Positions 51,384 to 60,085 of a stretch of DNA of 64,000 nucleotides are shown in pieces. This DNA comes from G965267185 sp965267185 (GTDB lineage Bacteria > Pseudomonadota > Alphaproteobacteria > UBA6615): NCBI GenBank assembly GCA_965267185.1, contig OZ253937.1, forward strand, positions 1,116,001 to 1,180,000, given 5' to 3'. Below the pieces are notes generated by a model that saw only the letters and a list, made by a program, of their open reading frames with translations, had not been told where the DNA came from and did not search any database. How positions within the stretch are numbered: position 1 is the stretch's first letter; every line of letters begins with the position of its first letter. The position numbers were made by a program, and so were the translations under genes.

Positions 51384-52559
51384 ATGCTGCAATTGGCTGA
51401 AAACATTTCGAGGTTGGGAACCGAGTCCGCTTTCGAGGTGCTCGCCCGCGCCGAGGCGCTGCGCCAGAAAGGCCACGACATTATCAATCTCGGCATCGGC
51501 CAACCCGACTTCCGCACGCCCGAGCATATCGTCGAGGCGGCGGTGAAGGCGCTGCATGACGGCCACCATGGCTACACCCCTGCCCCGGGTATCTTGCCGC
51601 TGCGCGAGGCCGTTGCCGCCGACATCGCGCGTCATCGCGGTGTAACCGTCAATCCCGAACACATCGTCTGCGTGCCCGGCGGTAAGGTGACGATGTTTTT
51701 CAGCATTCTGCTGTTCGGCGAGCCGGGCGCAGAGATCATGTATCCCAACCCCGGCTTCCCCATCTATGAATCGGTGATCAACTACTCGGGCGCCACGGCG
51801 GTGCCGATCCCGCTGATCGAGGAAAAGGATTTCTCGTTCGACGCGGAGGAAGTGCTGTCGCTGATCACCCCGAGGACCCGGTTGATGATCCTCAACACGC
51901 CGACCAACCCGACCGGCGGCGCCGTGCCCCGCGACGAGATGGAAAAACTGGTCGCCGGCCTCGAGCAACATCCCCACGTCGCCATTCTGGCCGACGAGAT
52001 TTACTCCCAGATGACCTATGACAACCACGAGCATGTCAGCCTGCTGCCGTTCGAGAGCTTGCGCGACCGCTTGATCCTGCTTGACGGGTGGAGCAAGACC
52101 TACGCGATGACCGGCTGGCGCCTGGGCTACGCGGTATGGCCGGAAGCTTTAGTCGATCCGGCGACGCGGCTGGCAATCAACTGCCACTCCTGCGTCAACG
52201 CGGCGACCCAATTCGCCGGGATCGCCGCACTCGAAGGACCGCAGGATTCAGTGCACGAGATGGTCGCGGCGTTCGATGAGCGGCGCTCGGTGATCGTCGA
52301 CGGGTTGAACGATATTCCTGGCTTCTCGTGCCGGACGCCCAACGGGGCGTTCTATGCCTTCCCCAATATTACGGGCACCGGTCGGAGCGCACGCGAGATT
52401 CAAGACACGCTGCTGGAACAGGCCGGGGTAGCAACCGTCGCCGGCACCAGCTTCGGCCATCTCGGTGAAGGCTATGTCCGGTTCTCCTATGCCAACTCGG
52501 TCGACAATATTCGGACCGCTCTCGCCCGCGTCGCAGAAACTCTTGCGAACGAGAGCTGA
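51384..52559 (+). CDS. class I/II pyridoxal-phosphate aminotransferase
   Basis: A protein of 391 residues, fold type I. The N-terminal INLGIGQPDFRTPEHI, ILNTPTNPTGG, the PLP-phosphate and ring contacts (LADEIYSQMTYD), and the Schiff-base Lys in LDGWSKTYAMTGWRLGY are all present, as is the C-terminal substrate Arg in GYVRFSYANS. Aspartate/aromatic-type transamination is likely, but the substrate is not set by these motifs. It is transcribed alone, about 200 bases before the glnB promoter. Confidence 0.9.
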   Translation: MLQLAENISRLGTESAFEVLARAEALRQKGHDIINLGIGQPDFRTPEHIVEAAVKALHDGHHGYTPAPGILPLREAVAADIARHRGVTVNPEHIVCVPGGKVTMFFSILLFGEPGAEIMYPNPGFPIYESVINYSGATAVPIPLIEEKDFSFDAEEVLSLITPRTRLMILNTPTNPTGGAVPRDEMEKLVAGLEQHPHVAILADEIYSQMTYDNHEHVSLLPFESLRDRLILLDGWSKTYAMTGWRLGYAVWPEALVDPATRLAINCHSCVNAATQFAGIAALEGPQDSVHEMVAAFDERRSVIVDGLNDIPGFSCRTPNGAFYAFPNITGTGRSAREIQDTLLEQAGVATVAGTSFGHLGEGYVRFSYANSVDNIRTALARVAETLANES

Positions 52560-52677
52560 GAAAGTGCTGCCTGTTATTTCATCGAAGTGACTAAAATTTA
52601 GGCAGGTGTGCTGGCAAAAAACAGGACAAACCGGCGCTATTTCAATAAGTTTGGTCATTTGAAAGGCAAACGGCGGC

Positions 52678-52693
52678 TGGCACGCTTCGTGCT
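52678..52693 (+). promoter_or_regulatory. sigma-54 promoter of glnB-glnA
   Basis: The sequence TGGCACGCTTCGTGCT matches the RpoN consensus TGGCACG-N4-TTGCW with one mismatch and exact GG-to-GC spacing. Transcription would start near 52704, about 60 bases before glnB. The match fits nitrogen control by NtrC; no clear NtrC site could be fixed by eye. Confidence 0.82.
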
Positions 52694-52762
52694 TAGTATT
52701 AGCAAAGAGTACTCACATATCCGCGCCGCAACGCGGCCGCACAAGGGAAAGCAACAAGGCCG

Positions 52763-53101
52763 ATGAAAAAAATCGAGGCAATCATCAAACCGTTCAAGCT
52801 CGATGAGGTTAAGGAGGCTTTGAACGAGGTCGGCCTCCAGGGTTTAACGGTGATCGAAGCGCGCGGGTTCGGCCGCCAAAAAGGCCATACCGAGCTTTAC
52901 CGCGGCGCCGAATACGTCGTTGATTTTCTGCCGAAGGTGAAAATCGAACTCGTGATCGACGACAACCTGGCCGAGCGCGCGATCGAAGCGATCCAGGAAG
53001 CCGCCCATACGGGGCGCATCGGCGATGGCAAAATATTTGTCTCGACAATCGACGAAGCAATACGCATTCGCACCGGCGAACGCGGCGCAGACGCGGTCTG
53101 A
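52763..53101 (+). CDS. glnB: nitrogen regulatory protein PII
   Basis: A protein of 112 residues, the trimeric sensor of 2-oxoglutarate and ATP/ADP that controls glutamine synthetase adenylylation and NtrB. The T-loop contains the uridylylation Tyr51 in HTELYRGAEYVVDFLPK. The B-loop TGRIGDGKIFV and C-terminal RIRTGERGADAV are canonical. It lies behind a sigma-54 promoter and 87 bases upstream of glnA, the classical alphaproteobacterial glnBA operon. Confidence 0.97.
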   Translation: MKKIEAIIKPFKLDEVKEALNEVGLQGLTVIEARGFGRQKGHTELYRGAEYVVDFLPKVKIELVIDDNLAERAIEAIQEAAHTGRIGDGKIFVSTIDEAIRIRTGERGADAV

Positions 53102-53188
53102 CAGGCTGCTTTCAGAGCATTTGTCTCTGACTAGGCACAACGCACGACCGGATCCAGTTAACGAAAACCGACAGGGGGTACCCACATA

Positions 53189-54595
53189 ATGTCCATCCAA
53201 AACGTCATGGATATGATCAAGGAGCACGACGTTGAATTCGTCGATCTCCGTTTCACCGATCCGCGCGGCAAGTGGCAGCACACCGCGCAGCATGTCTCGA
53301 CGATCAACGACGACTTCTTCACCGACGGCATTATGTTCGACGGTTCGTCGATCGCCGGCTGGAAGGCAATCAACGAATCCGACATGACGCTAATGCCCGA
53401 CCCCGCAACGGCGACGATGGATCCGTTTACGGCGCAGCCGCAACTCATTTTGTTCTGCGACGTGCTCGAGCCGTCGACCGGCGAGCCCTATGCGCGCGAT
53501 CCGCGCAGCACGGCGAAAAAGGCCGAAGCATTCATGAACTCGTCGGGTGCCGCTGATACGGCCTATTTCGGTCCCGAGGCCGAATTCTTCGTCTTCGACG
53601 ATGTGCGCTTCGACGTGTCGATGAACCAGACATTCTACCAGATCGACAGCGACGAAGGCCCCTACAACTCCGGCAACGATTTTCCCGAAGGTAACTTCGG
53701 CCATCGGCCGGGCGTCAAGGGCGGCTACTTCCCGGTGCCGCCGGTCGATTCAATGACCGACCTGCGCGCCGAGATGGTGACCCAGATGGTTGGTATGGGC
53801 CTCGAGATGGAAAAACACCACCATGAGGTCGCGCCGAGCCAAAACGAGTTGGGCCAGAAGTTCAACACGCTGGTGACCACCGCCGACCAGATGCAGATTT
53901 ATAAGTATGTCGTCCACATGGTCGCGCACCAGTACGGCAAGACCGCCACATTCATGCCGAAACCGGTTCTCGACGACAACGGTTCGGGCATGCACGTTCA
54001 CCAGTCGATCTGGAGAGACGGCAAACCGCTGTTTGCCGGCTCGGGCTACGCGGATCTGTCGGAAACCGCGCTCTACTATATCGGCGGCATCATCAAACAC
54101 GCGCGCGCGATCAACGCGTTCTCCAATCCGGGAACCAACAGCTACAAGCGGCTGGTCCCCGGCTTCGAGGCGCCGGTGCTGCTGGCCTATTCGGCCCGCA
54201 ACCGTTCGGCGTCCTGCCGCATTCCGTTCGCGTCCAGTCCCAATGCCAAACGCGTCGAAGTGCGCTTCCCCGACGCGACGGCCAACCCCTACCTGGCATT
54301 TTCCGCCATGTTGATGGCCGGCCTCGACGGCATCGAAAACCGGATTCATCCGGGCGATCCGATGGACAAGGATCTCTACGACCTGCCGCCCGAGGAGTTG
54401 AAGGACGTGCCGACGGTTTGCGCCTCGCTGCGCCAAGCCATTGAATCGCTGGACGCCGACCGCGACTTCCTCAAGAAGGGCGATGTCTTCACCGATCACC
54501 TGATCGACGGCTACATCGATCTCAAGATGGAAGAAACGCTGGCATTCGAGCAGTCGCCCCATCCGGTCGAGTTCCAGATGTACTACTCGGCATAA
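53189..54595 (+). CDS. glnA: glutamine synthetase type I
   Basis: A protein of 468 residues that makes glutamine from glutamate, ammonia and ATP as a dodecamer. Motifs include MFDGSSIAGWKAI, GPEAEFFVFDDVRFD, the MEKHHHEVAPSQNELG segment and NPGTNSYKRLVPGFEAPVLLAYS. The adenylylation Tyr lies in MDKDLYDLPPEE, so activity should be controlled by GlnE as well as by PII. The start at 53189 has AGGGGG upstream. A strong terminator follows the stop. Confidence 0.97.
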   Translation: MSIQNVMDMIKEHDVEFVDLRFTDPRGKWQHTAQHVSTINDDFFTDGIMFDGSSIAGWKAINESDMTLMPDPATATMDPFTAQPQLILFCDVLEPSTGEPYARDPRSTAKKAEAFMNSSGAADTAYFGPEAEFFVFDDVRFDVSMNQTFYQIDSDEGPYNSGNDFPEGNFGHRPGVKGGYFPVPPVDSMTDLRAEMVTQMVGMGLEMEKHHHEVAPSQNELGQKFNTLVTTADQMQIYKYVVHMVAHQYGKTATFMPKPVLDDNGSGMHVHQSIWRDGKPLFAGSGYADLSETALYYIGGIIKHARAINAFSNPGTNSYKRLVPGFEAPVLLAYSARNRSASCRIPFASSPNAKRVEVRFPDATANPYLAFSAMLMAGLDGIENRIHPGDPMDKDLYDLPPEELKDVPTVCASLRQAIESLDADRDFLKKGDVFTDHLIDGYIDLKMEETLAFEQSPHPVEFQMYYSA

Positions 54596-54614
54596 ACACC
54601 GCCGCTTATGTAAC

Positions 54615-54651
54615 GAAAGGCCCCGCCGGATACCGGCGGGGCCTTTCTTCT
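54615..54651 (+). terminator. intrinsic terminator after glnA
   Basis: A perfect 15-base stem (GAAAGGCCCCGCCGG with its complement, 3-base loop) is followed by a T-rich run TTCTTCT. It begins 20 bases after the glnA stop and separates glnA from the convergent DUF427 gene. The symmetric stem could also serve the minus strand. Confidence 0.9.
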
Positions 54652-54678
54652 TCTATCTAGGAATTCGGTCTAAAAGGA

Positions 54679-55491
54679 CTACGACCATTTGGTCTGCGGT
54701 TTTTCCTCGGCCACGCCGTCGATATAGACCGCATCGACCTTTTCGTTGAAGAAGCACAGATAGTCTTTGATTTTGGCGCTCTCGTGCACTGGGTCGGTGT
54801 AATACCAGACAATGTCCTCGTGAACGGTGTCGCCCACTTTCACCGAGTGGTAGCTCGCCGTGCCCTTATAGGGGCACCGGGTGCTGGTATCCGACGGCAA
54901 CAGTTCGGCGCTGACATCCTCGCGCGGGATGTAGTAGCGCGTCGGCAAACCGGTCTCGAACAGAAAGCGCGCCCGGTTGGTCTCCGCCACGGTCTCACCG
55001 TCTAGGGTGACGCGGACCGGCCGCGAGCTGTCGAGAATGTCGACGCGCACTCTCGGACTACGGGCGTGAACGAACACCTCCTCGTCTTCCTCGTACCAGT
55101 GGTCGACCCGGTTCCAGTACAACGCCACATAATCCTTGAGGCCGGCCACTTCGTCGAACGGCAGCTCGTAGGTCCACACGGCGTTCTCAGCCGTCTTACC
55201 GTCGATCACGACGGAGAAATAATTGGCATCGCCCTTGAAGGGACAGTGGGTTGAATGGTCGGTCGGCACCAGCCGCTCCATCGTCACGTCCTTGCGCGGG
55301 AAGTAGTAGACTGGCACATGGCGCGCTTCGTACAGGATCAGCGCGTCTGTGGTGTCGACGATGGTCTCGCCCGCGAATGTCACGCGCACCCGTTTCGGGC
55401 TCGGCTCGAATTCCACGAAGTGTTCGGGGTTCTCGCGGTAGCCGGGTCCCGGCCCCGCCGTCGCCGTAGTGCTCTCTTCGGCAATGCTCAT
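54679..55491 (-). CDS. tandem DUF427 protein
   Basis: A protein of 270 residues with two DUF427 modules. The first covers about residues 30-125 (VRVTFAGETIVDTTDALILYEARHVPVYYFPRKDV, HSTHCPFKGDANYFSV), the second about 145-255 (VRVTLDGETVAETNRARFLFETGLPTRYYIPREDV, STRCPYKGTASYHSV). Each contains the conserved CPxKG motif. The function is not established. It overlaps the preceding secreted-protein gene by 4 bases (ATGA) and is the last gene of a three-gene minus-strand operon. Confidence 0.88.
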   Translation of the reverse strand: MSIAEESTTATAGPGPGYRENPEHFVEFEPSPKRVRVTFAGETIVDTTDALILYEARHVPVYYFPRKDVTMERLVPTDHSTHCPFKGDANYFSVVIDGKTAENAVWTYELPFDEVAGLKDYVALYWNRVDHWYEEDEEVFVHARSPRVRVDILDSSRPVRVTLDGETVAETNRARFLFETGLPTRYYIPREDVSAELLPSDTSTRCPYKGTASYHSVKVGDTVHEDIVWYYTDPVHESAKIKDYLCFFNEKVDAVYIDGVAEEKPQTKWS

Positions 55492-55886
55492 GATTGTCCT
55501 CCTACGGGGCGTGTCTCGCCGGTATCTATGTTCACTTCCATCTCGCGGCCACCATGCCCATGCACGTTATCGTGTGCGCGTACCCGCACCGTCGAAACGC
55601 CTGCCGGAATGCGAACACTGCCAAGGCTGCGCGTAAACGGCTGCTCGTTGTCGTGGGGGTGCGCCAGAACGCGCGTATCGAGCACCGTGCCGTCGGGGGC
55701 GACCACCTCCCAATTGTTGGCGAAGTGCTCCCAGCCGGCATCGGCGTGGCGTACCGTCACGCTAAACCTGAAGGTATCGCCGGTTTTGGTGACTTGGACG
55801 CCGACCACGTCGGCCTCTCCCGCCATGGCACCGCCGGCCACAAGCGCGGTGGTGCCGAAAGCTATTGCGAAGATTAATTGTCTCAT
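55488..55886 (-). CDS. secreted protein of unknown function
   Basis: A protein of 132 residues. A clear signal peptide (MRQLIFAIAFGTTALVAGGAMAG) is followed by a beta-rich mature domain: FRFSVTVRHADAGWEHFANNWEVVAPDGTVL, then the His-rich VLAHPHDNEQPFTRSLG and AHDNVHGHGGREMEV. The His residues could bind metal, but no known motif is complete. It overlaps both neighbours by 4 bases, so it is cotranslated with a thioesterase and a DUF427 protein. Confidence 0.75.
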   Translation of the reverse strand: MRQLIFAIAFGTTALVAGGAMAGEADVVGVQVTKTGDTFRFSVTVRHADAGWEHFANNWEVVAPDGTVLDTRVLAHPHDNEQPFTRSLGSVRIPAGVSTVRVRAHDNVHGHGGREMEVNIDTGETRPVGGQS

Positions 55887-56293
55887 GCGTCTGCAATGTC
55901 CTGATCTATTTTGCGGGGCCGTCCATCACCTCCTATTGCCACATAGGTGAACACCCCTTCGGTCACTTTTTCGCGCACGAATGTGGCAGAACGGAGTGCC
56001 CAGGCCTCGACGCGGTAGGTCATCGACGTGGTGCCGGTCTTGATGAGGTCGGCGTAGCAGGACACCACATCGCCCACTTTGACCGGTTTGCGGAAGGTCA
56101 TCGACTCTACCGCGATGGTCACGGCGCGGCCCTGCGAATGGTTGCGCGCCGCGATACCGCCGGCGATATCCATTTGCGACAGTAGCCAGCCGCCGAAGAT
56201 GTCGCCGTTGGCGTTGGTGTCAGCGGGCATCGCCGCGGTTTGAATGGATAGCTCACCGCGCGGTTCCTGTTCCTGTGGCTTGGAATCTGCCAT
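55883..56293 (-). CDS. acyl-CoA thioesterase, YciA-type hotdog
   Basis: A protein of 136 residues from ATG 56293, which has AGGGGGC upstream. The single hotdog domain includes NANGDIFGGWLLSQMDIAGG with the catalytic Asp region, then TFRKPVKVGDVVSCYADLIKTGTTSMTYRVEAWA. YciA-type enzymes hydrolyse a wide range of acyl-CoAs in the cytoplasm. It is divergent from parE and leads the three-gene overlap operon. Confidence 0.88.
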   Translation of the reverse strand: MADSKPQEQEPRGELSIQTAAMPADTNANGDIFGGWLLSQMDIAGGIAARNHSQGRAVTIAVESMTFRKPVKVGDVVSCYADLIKTGTTSMTYRVEAWALRSATFVREKVTEGVFTYVAIGGDGRPRKIDQDIADA

Positions 56294-56402
56294 TACGTGC
56301 CCCCTGCCCTTGGCGAATCTCTTGCCGTTGCGCCAATAAGACACCATGTGCCGCTCTCAGCGGCACGCAGCATCAGTTAATCCATATCAGGATTTGGTCA
56401 AA

Positions 56403-58430
56403 GTGGCGAAGGCAGCCAAAAAGAAAACCGCCGACCTATTCGACGGCGCAGCGGACAGCGCACCGAAAAAAGGCCGCGGCTATACGGCGAAAGACATCGA
56501 GGTTCTCGAAGGCCTTGAGCCCGTGCGCAAGCGCCCCGGCATGTATATCGGCGGCACCGACGAACGCGCGCTGCACCATCTCGCCGCCGAGGTACTCGAC
56601 AACGCGATGGACGAGGCGGTGGCCGGTCACGCCGACCGGATCGAGGTCGCCCTGGCCGATGACAGCACGCTCACGGTCACTGACAACGGCCGCGGCATTC
56701 CGGTCGACCCCCACCCGAAATTCAAGACCAAATCCGCCCTCGAGGTGATCCTCACCACGCTGCATTCCGGCGGCAAGTTCAGCGACAACGTCTACCAGAC
56801 TTCGGGCGGCTTGCACGGCGTTGGCGTGAGTGTTGTCAATGCTTTATCGGAAAGCCTTCATGTGGAAGTTGCGCGTGACCGCCAAATATGGGCACAGGAT
56901 TATCAGCGCGGAAAACCGAAATCCAAGCTGAAGAAGGTAAAGGCGTCGCAAAATCGGCGTGGTACCTCGATCACCTTCCGGCCCGACCCCGATATATTCG
57001 GCGAGAAGGCGCAGTTCCAGCCCCGCCGGCTCTACGAGATGGCGCGCTCGAAGGCCTATCTGTTCCGCGGCGTGCAGATCCGCTGGTCATGCCCAGACAA
57101 ACTGGCCGACGGCGCCGATGTGCCCGCTCAGGAAACTTTCCATTTCCCCGACGGCATCCTCGACTATTTGCGCACCACCATGGGCGACCGTCTTCTGGTT
57201 GGCGCGGCCATATTCAGCGGGCGCAGCGACCTCAATGGCACCAAGGGCCAGGTGGAATGGGCGGTTTGCTGGCCCGCCGACGGCGACGGATTCGTCAAAT
57301 CGTACTGCAACACCGTTCCCACGGTCGAAGGCGGCAGCCATGTCGCCGGCATCCGCGCGGCACTGACTAAGGGCGTCAAAGGCTACGGTGAGCTCACTAA
57401 CAACCGGCGCGCCAGCCGGGTCACCGCCGACGATGTGTTCGACGGCGCCTCGGTCATGCTGTCGCTGTTTATCGGCGAGCCCCAATTCCAGGGGCAAACC
57501 AAGGAAAAGCTGTCGATGCCGGAAGCGGCGCGCGTCGTCGAAGCGCAGATCAAGGATCATTTCGATCTGTTTCTATCGGGCGACCCCGGTACTGCCGACG
57601 CCCTGCTCGATTGGGCGATCGAGCGTGCCGAGGAACGGCGGCGACGGCGTGAAACCCGCGAACTCGCCCGCAAAACCGCGACCCGCAAAGTGCGCCTGCC
57701 GGGCAAGCTGGCCGATTGTTCGCGCAGCACCGCGGAAGGCACCGAGCTGTTCATCGTCGAGGGCGACAGCGCCGGCGGATCGGCCAAACAGGCACGCAAC
57801 CGGGAAACCCAGGCGATCCTTCCCCTGCGCGGCAAAATCTTAAACGTTGCCAGCGCCACGGCCGACAAGCTGGCCGCCAACCAGGAGCTGCGCGATTTGA
57901 TCCAAGCGCTCGGCTGCGGTTCGGGAAAAACCTTCGACCTCAAGAAGCTGCGCTACGAGCGCGTCATTATCATGACCGACGCCGATGTCGACGGCGCCCA
58001 TATCGCCTCGTTGCTGATGACCTTCTTCTATCGCGAAATGCCGAAACTGGTCACCGATGGCCATTTGTTCTTGGCGGTGCCGCCGCTGTATCGCCTGGCA
58101 CGCGGCGGCGAGGTTCGTTACGCCATCGACGATAAGGAGCGCGAACGGCTGCTTGCCGATGAGTTTTCCGGCAGCGGCAAAGTCGAAATCAGCCGCTTCA
58201 AAGGGCTCGGTGAGATGCCACCCGCGCAACTCAAAGAAACCACGATGAACCCGGAAAAGCGGGCACTCATCCAGGTGAAGTTACCCCGCGCGACGGCGGA
58301 AAATAAAAACGACGCCAAGGAAGCCAAAGCCACGGCACAGCTCGTCGAGCAACTGATGGGGCGTAAGGCCGAAAAACGGTTCGCCTATATTCAGGAAAAC
58401 GCCCGCTTCGTCGACGACGTCGACGTCTAA
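56403..58430 (+). CDS. parE: DNA topoisomerase IV subunit B
   Basis: About 675 residues. The start is not certain: GTG 56403 gives VAKAAKKKTADLFDG and has AGGA about 10 bases upstream, whereas ATG 56346 would add 19 non-typical residues. GHKL ATPase motifs are LDNAMDEAVAG, VTDNGRGIPV and TSGGLHGVGVSVVNALS; the TOPRIM domain has LFIVEGDSAGGSAKQARNR and MTDADVDGAHIASLLMTFF. ParE rather than GyrB is indicated by VRKRPGMYIGGTDERALHHLAAEVLDNAMDEA and the short C-terminal region. The partner parC is not in the window. Confidence 0.94.
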   Translation: MAKAAKKKTADLFDGAADSAPKKGRGYTAKDIEVLEGLEPVRKRPGMYIGGTDERALHHLAAEVLDNAMDEAVAGHADRIEVALADDSTLTVTDNGRGIPVDPHPKFKTKSALEVILTTLHSGGKFSDNVYQTSGGLHGVGVSVVNALSESLHVEVARDRQIWAQDYQRGKPKSKLKKVKASQNRRGTSITFRPDPDIFGEKAQFQPRRLYEMARSKAYLFRGVQIRWSCPDKLADGADVPAQETFHFPDGILDYLRTTMGDRLLVGAAIFSGRSDLNGTKGQVEWAVCWPADGDGFVKSYCNTVPTVEGGSHVAGIRAALTKGVKGYGELTNNRRASRVTADDVFDGASVMLSLFIGEPQFQGQTKEKLSMPEAARVVEAQIKDHFDLFLSGDPGTADALLDWAIERAEERRRRRETRELARKTATRKVRLPGKLADCSRSTAEGTELFIVEGDSAGGSAKQARNRETQAILPLRGKILNVASATADKLAANQELRDLIQALGCGSGKTFDLKKLRYERVIIMTDADVDGAHIASLLMTFFYREMPKLVTDGHLFLAVPPLYRLARGGEVRYAIDDKERERLLADEFSGSGKVEISRFKGLGEMPPAQLKETTMNPEKRALIQVKLPRATAENKNDAKEAKATAQLVEQLMGRKAEKRFAYIQENARFVDDVDV

Positions 58431-58577
58431 CCCAGCGCAGACCCCGGAGCGGCGCCCAGCGTCATCGGGCCACAGTTGTGTTCTTTTCCCGGTCGAGGAA
58501 ATAATTCTCCACACCATCTGTTTATCGGCCACAGACGTACATATATCTGAAGCCAGAAGCTAAGCGGATACGGACCC

Positions 58578-59171
58578 ATGAAAATGACCCTCTCCCCTCT
58601 CAAACCCGGTTTGATGACGGCAGCCGCTGCGATCGCCTTGACCGCCTGTGCGACGTTCGGCGGCGTAACGATATCGCGCGAGAATGTCGCGCAAAGCTAC
58701 TTGCCGGAAGAACTCTACGTCGTCGCCACCGGCGATAAGGAACTACGTGCGGTTATCGTCGGCCGGCCATTCGATATGCCGAAGGACGCGTTCGAAGCCG
58801 CAGTGTTGGCGAGCCTCGAAGGAAAGAACTTCGGCCCGCGGCTCAACCTGTCGACCAATCCGCAAAACGAGGATAAGCGCAAACGCCACGTCGTCTTGGC
58901 GTTCAATCCTGCCAGTGTGCAGCAAGCTGACGAACTGTGCACGCGTTCGGCCAATGCGGAAACGGTTGAGAATACCGGCGGCCAACTCACGGTGACCGGC
59001 GTCTATTGTGCGGGCGATCAGTACATTACCCAAGCGACCGCGCGTTCCGGTGCCGTTACCGGAACGAACTCGGCGCAGTTCCAGCAGCTCATGGCGCAAT
59101 TGGCGATTGCGCTATTCCCGGATGAAAATCCGCACCGGCGGCTGGATGAATCGCCCGTTCCGCTGCCCTAG
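58578..59171 (+). CDS. putative lipoprotein of unknown function
   Basis: A protein of 197 residues. The N-terminus is a lipoprotein signal with lipobox L-T-A-C24, so the mature protein should be anchored by Cys24; the following residues ATF do not include an inner-membrane retention Asp at +2, so the outer membrane is likely. The mature part has two further Cys (DELCTRS and GVYCAGDQ) that could pair. Segment ELYVVATGDKELRAVIVGRPFD suggests a mixed alpha/beta domain. I do not recognise the family. It stands 147 bases after parE with its own likely promoter. Confidence 0.75.
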   Translation: MKMTLSPLKPGLMTAAAAIALTACATFGGVTISRENVAQSYLPEELYVVATGDKELRAVIVGRPFDMPKDAFEAAVLASLEGKNFGPRLNLSTNPQNEDKRKRHVVLAFNPASVQQADELCTRSANAETVENTGGQLTVTGVYCAGDQYITQATARSGAVTGTNSAQFQQLMAQLAIALFPDENPHRRLDESPVPLP

Positions 59172-59175
59172 CGGA

Positions 59176-59868
59176 TCAGTCGTAGAGCAGCCATTGCCGC
59201 AGCAGGGCTGTTAACGCCTGCGGCTGTTCCATCGTTGATAAGTGGCCACACTCTTCGACGATGGCCAGCCGGGCACCGGGGATCGCCGCTGCCATCTCTT
59301 CGTGCAGCTCGACAGGGGTCAGCGCATCCTGGCGTCCGCACGCAACCAAGGTCGGCAGGTCATAGTCGACTAATTGATCCCGGCTGTCGGGACGCTCCAT
59401 GATCGCATTCTGTTGCCGGTAGAAGGCATCGGCGCCAATCCGCCCCGCCATCGCTTTAACGCGGCCGGTTAGCACCTCGTCTTCCAAGCCGGCGGACGCC
59501 ACGAGAAGCGGTAGCAGGCGGTCGGTGACGCCGCGGAACTTACCGAATTGGCTCATCGAAATGAGCTGACGGCGGCGCTCGGTTTGATCGGCCGTATCGG
59601 CGCGCGCAGAGGTGTCCAGTAGCGCCAGCTTTCTCACCCGCGCCGGCGCTTGCCGCATAATCGCGTGGCACACATAGCCGCCCATCGACAGACCGGCCAA
59701 GGCAAACCGCTCAGGCGCGCCAGCTAATACGCGCGCCGCCATATCTTCAACCGTATCGTCGTCAGACACGGTAGCGACCGCGGAGTCCGCAACATCGGCG
59801 AGAAATTGCGTTTGATGGGCCCATAAGTCGGCGTCGCACAACAGACCCGGCACCAGGATCAAATTCAT
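59176..59868 (-). CDS. alpha/beta hydrolase
   Basis: A protein of 230 residues, start ATG 59868. The nucleophile elbow is LAGLSMGGYVCHAI. The acid lies in VACGRQDALTP, and the catalytic His in ECGHLSTMEQPQAL. N-terminal LILVPGLLCDADLW holds the oxyanion loop. The substrate is unknown; the size and lid region resemble carboxylesterase or 3-oxoadipate enol-lactonase-like enzymes. It is convergent with the lipoprotein gene and divergent from the helicase. Confidence 0.88.
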   Translation of the reverse strand: MNLILVPGLLCDADLWAHQTQFLADVADSAVATVSDDDTVEDMAARVLAGAPERFALAGLSMGGYVCHAIMRQAPARVRKLALLDTSARADTADQTERRRQLISMSQFGKFRGVTDRLLPLLVASAGLEDEVLTGRVKAMAGRIGADAFYRQQNAIMERPDSRDQLVDYDLPTLVACGRQDALTPVELHEEMAAAIPGARLAIVEECGHLSTMEQPQALTALLRQWLLYD

Positions 59869-60036
59869 TCTCGCACTCAACGTTTGCTGGCAATCGATTG
59901 AAATATAAAATTAACCAAATTAACAAAGTATGTTCTTCTGCGCGCCGAAATCGTAAAGTCCAGCGGATACCAAATGTCTGGCCTGCGCGGTATATCGGAA
60001 ATAAAGGCTGGACATTACATCATGCAGAGACAATTT

Positions 60037-60064
60037 ATGTGCGGTGCAGCATCGAGCCGCACAT
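60037..60064 (+). promoter_or_regulatory. hairpin in the leader of the DEAD-box gene
   Basis: A perfect 8-base stem ATGTGCGG/CCGCACAT with a 12-base loop lies 21 bases before the helicase start. A TATAAT hexamer follows it (60068-60073). Cold-inducible helicase genes often have structured leaders, so a temperature- or autoregulated element is possible. Confidence 0.35.
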
Positions 60065-60085
60065 TTGTATAATTTGAAAGACCAC

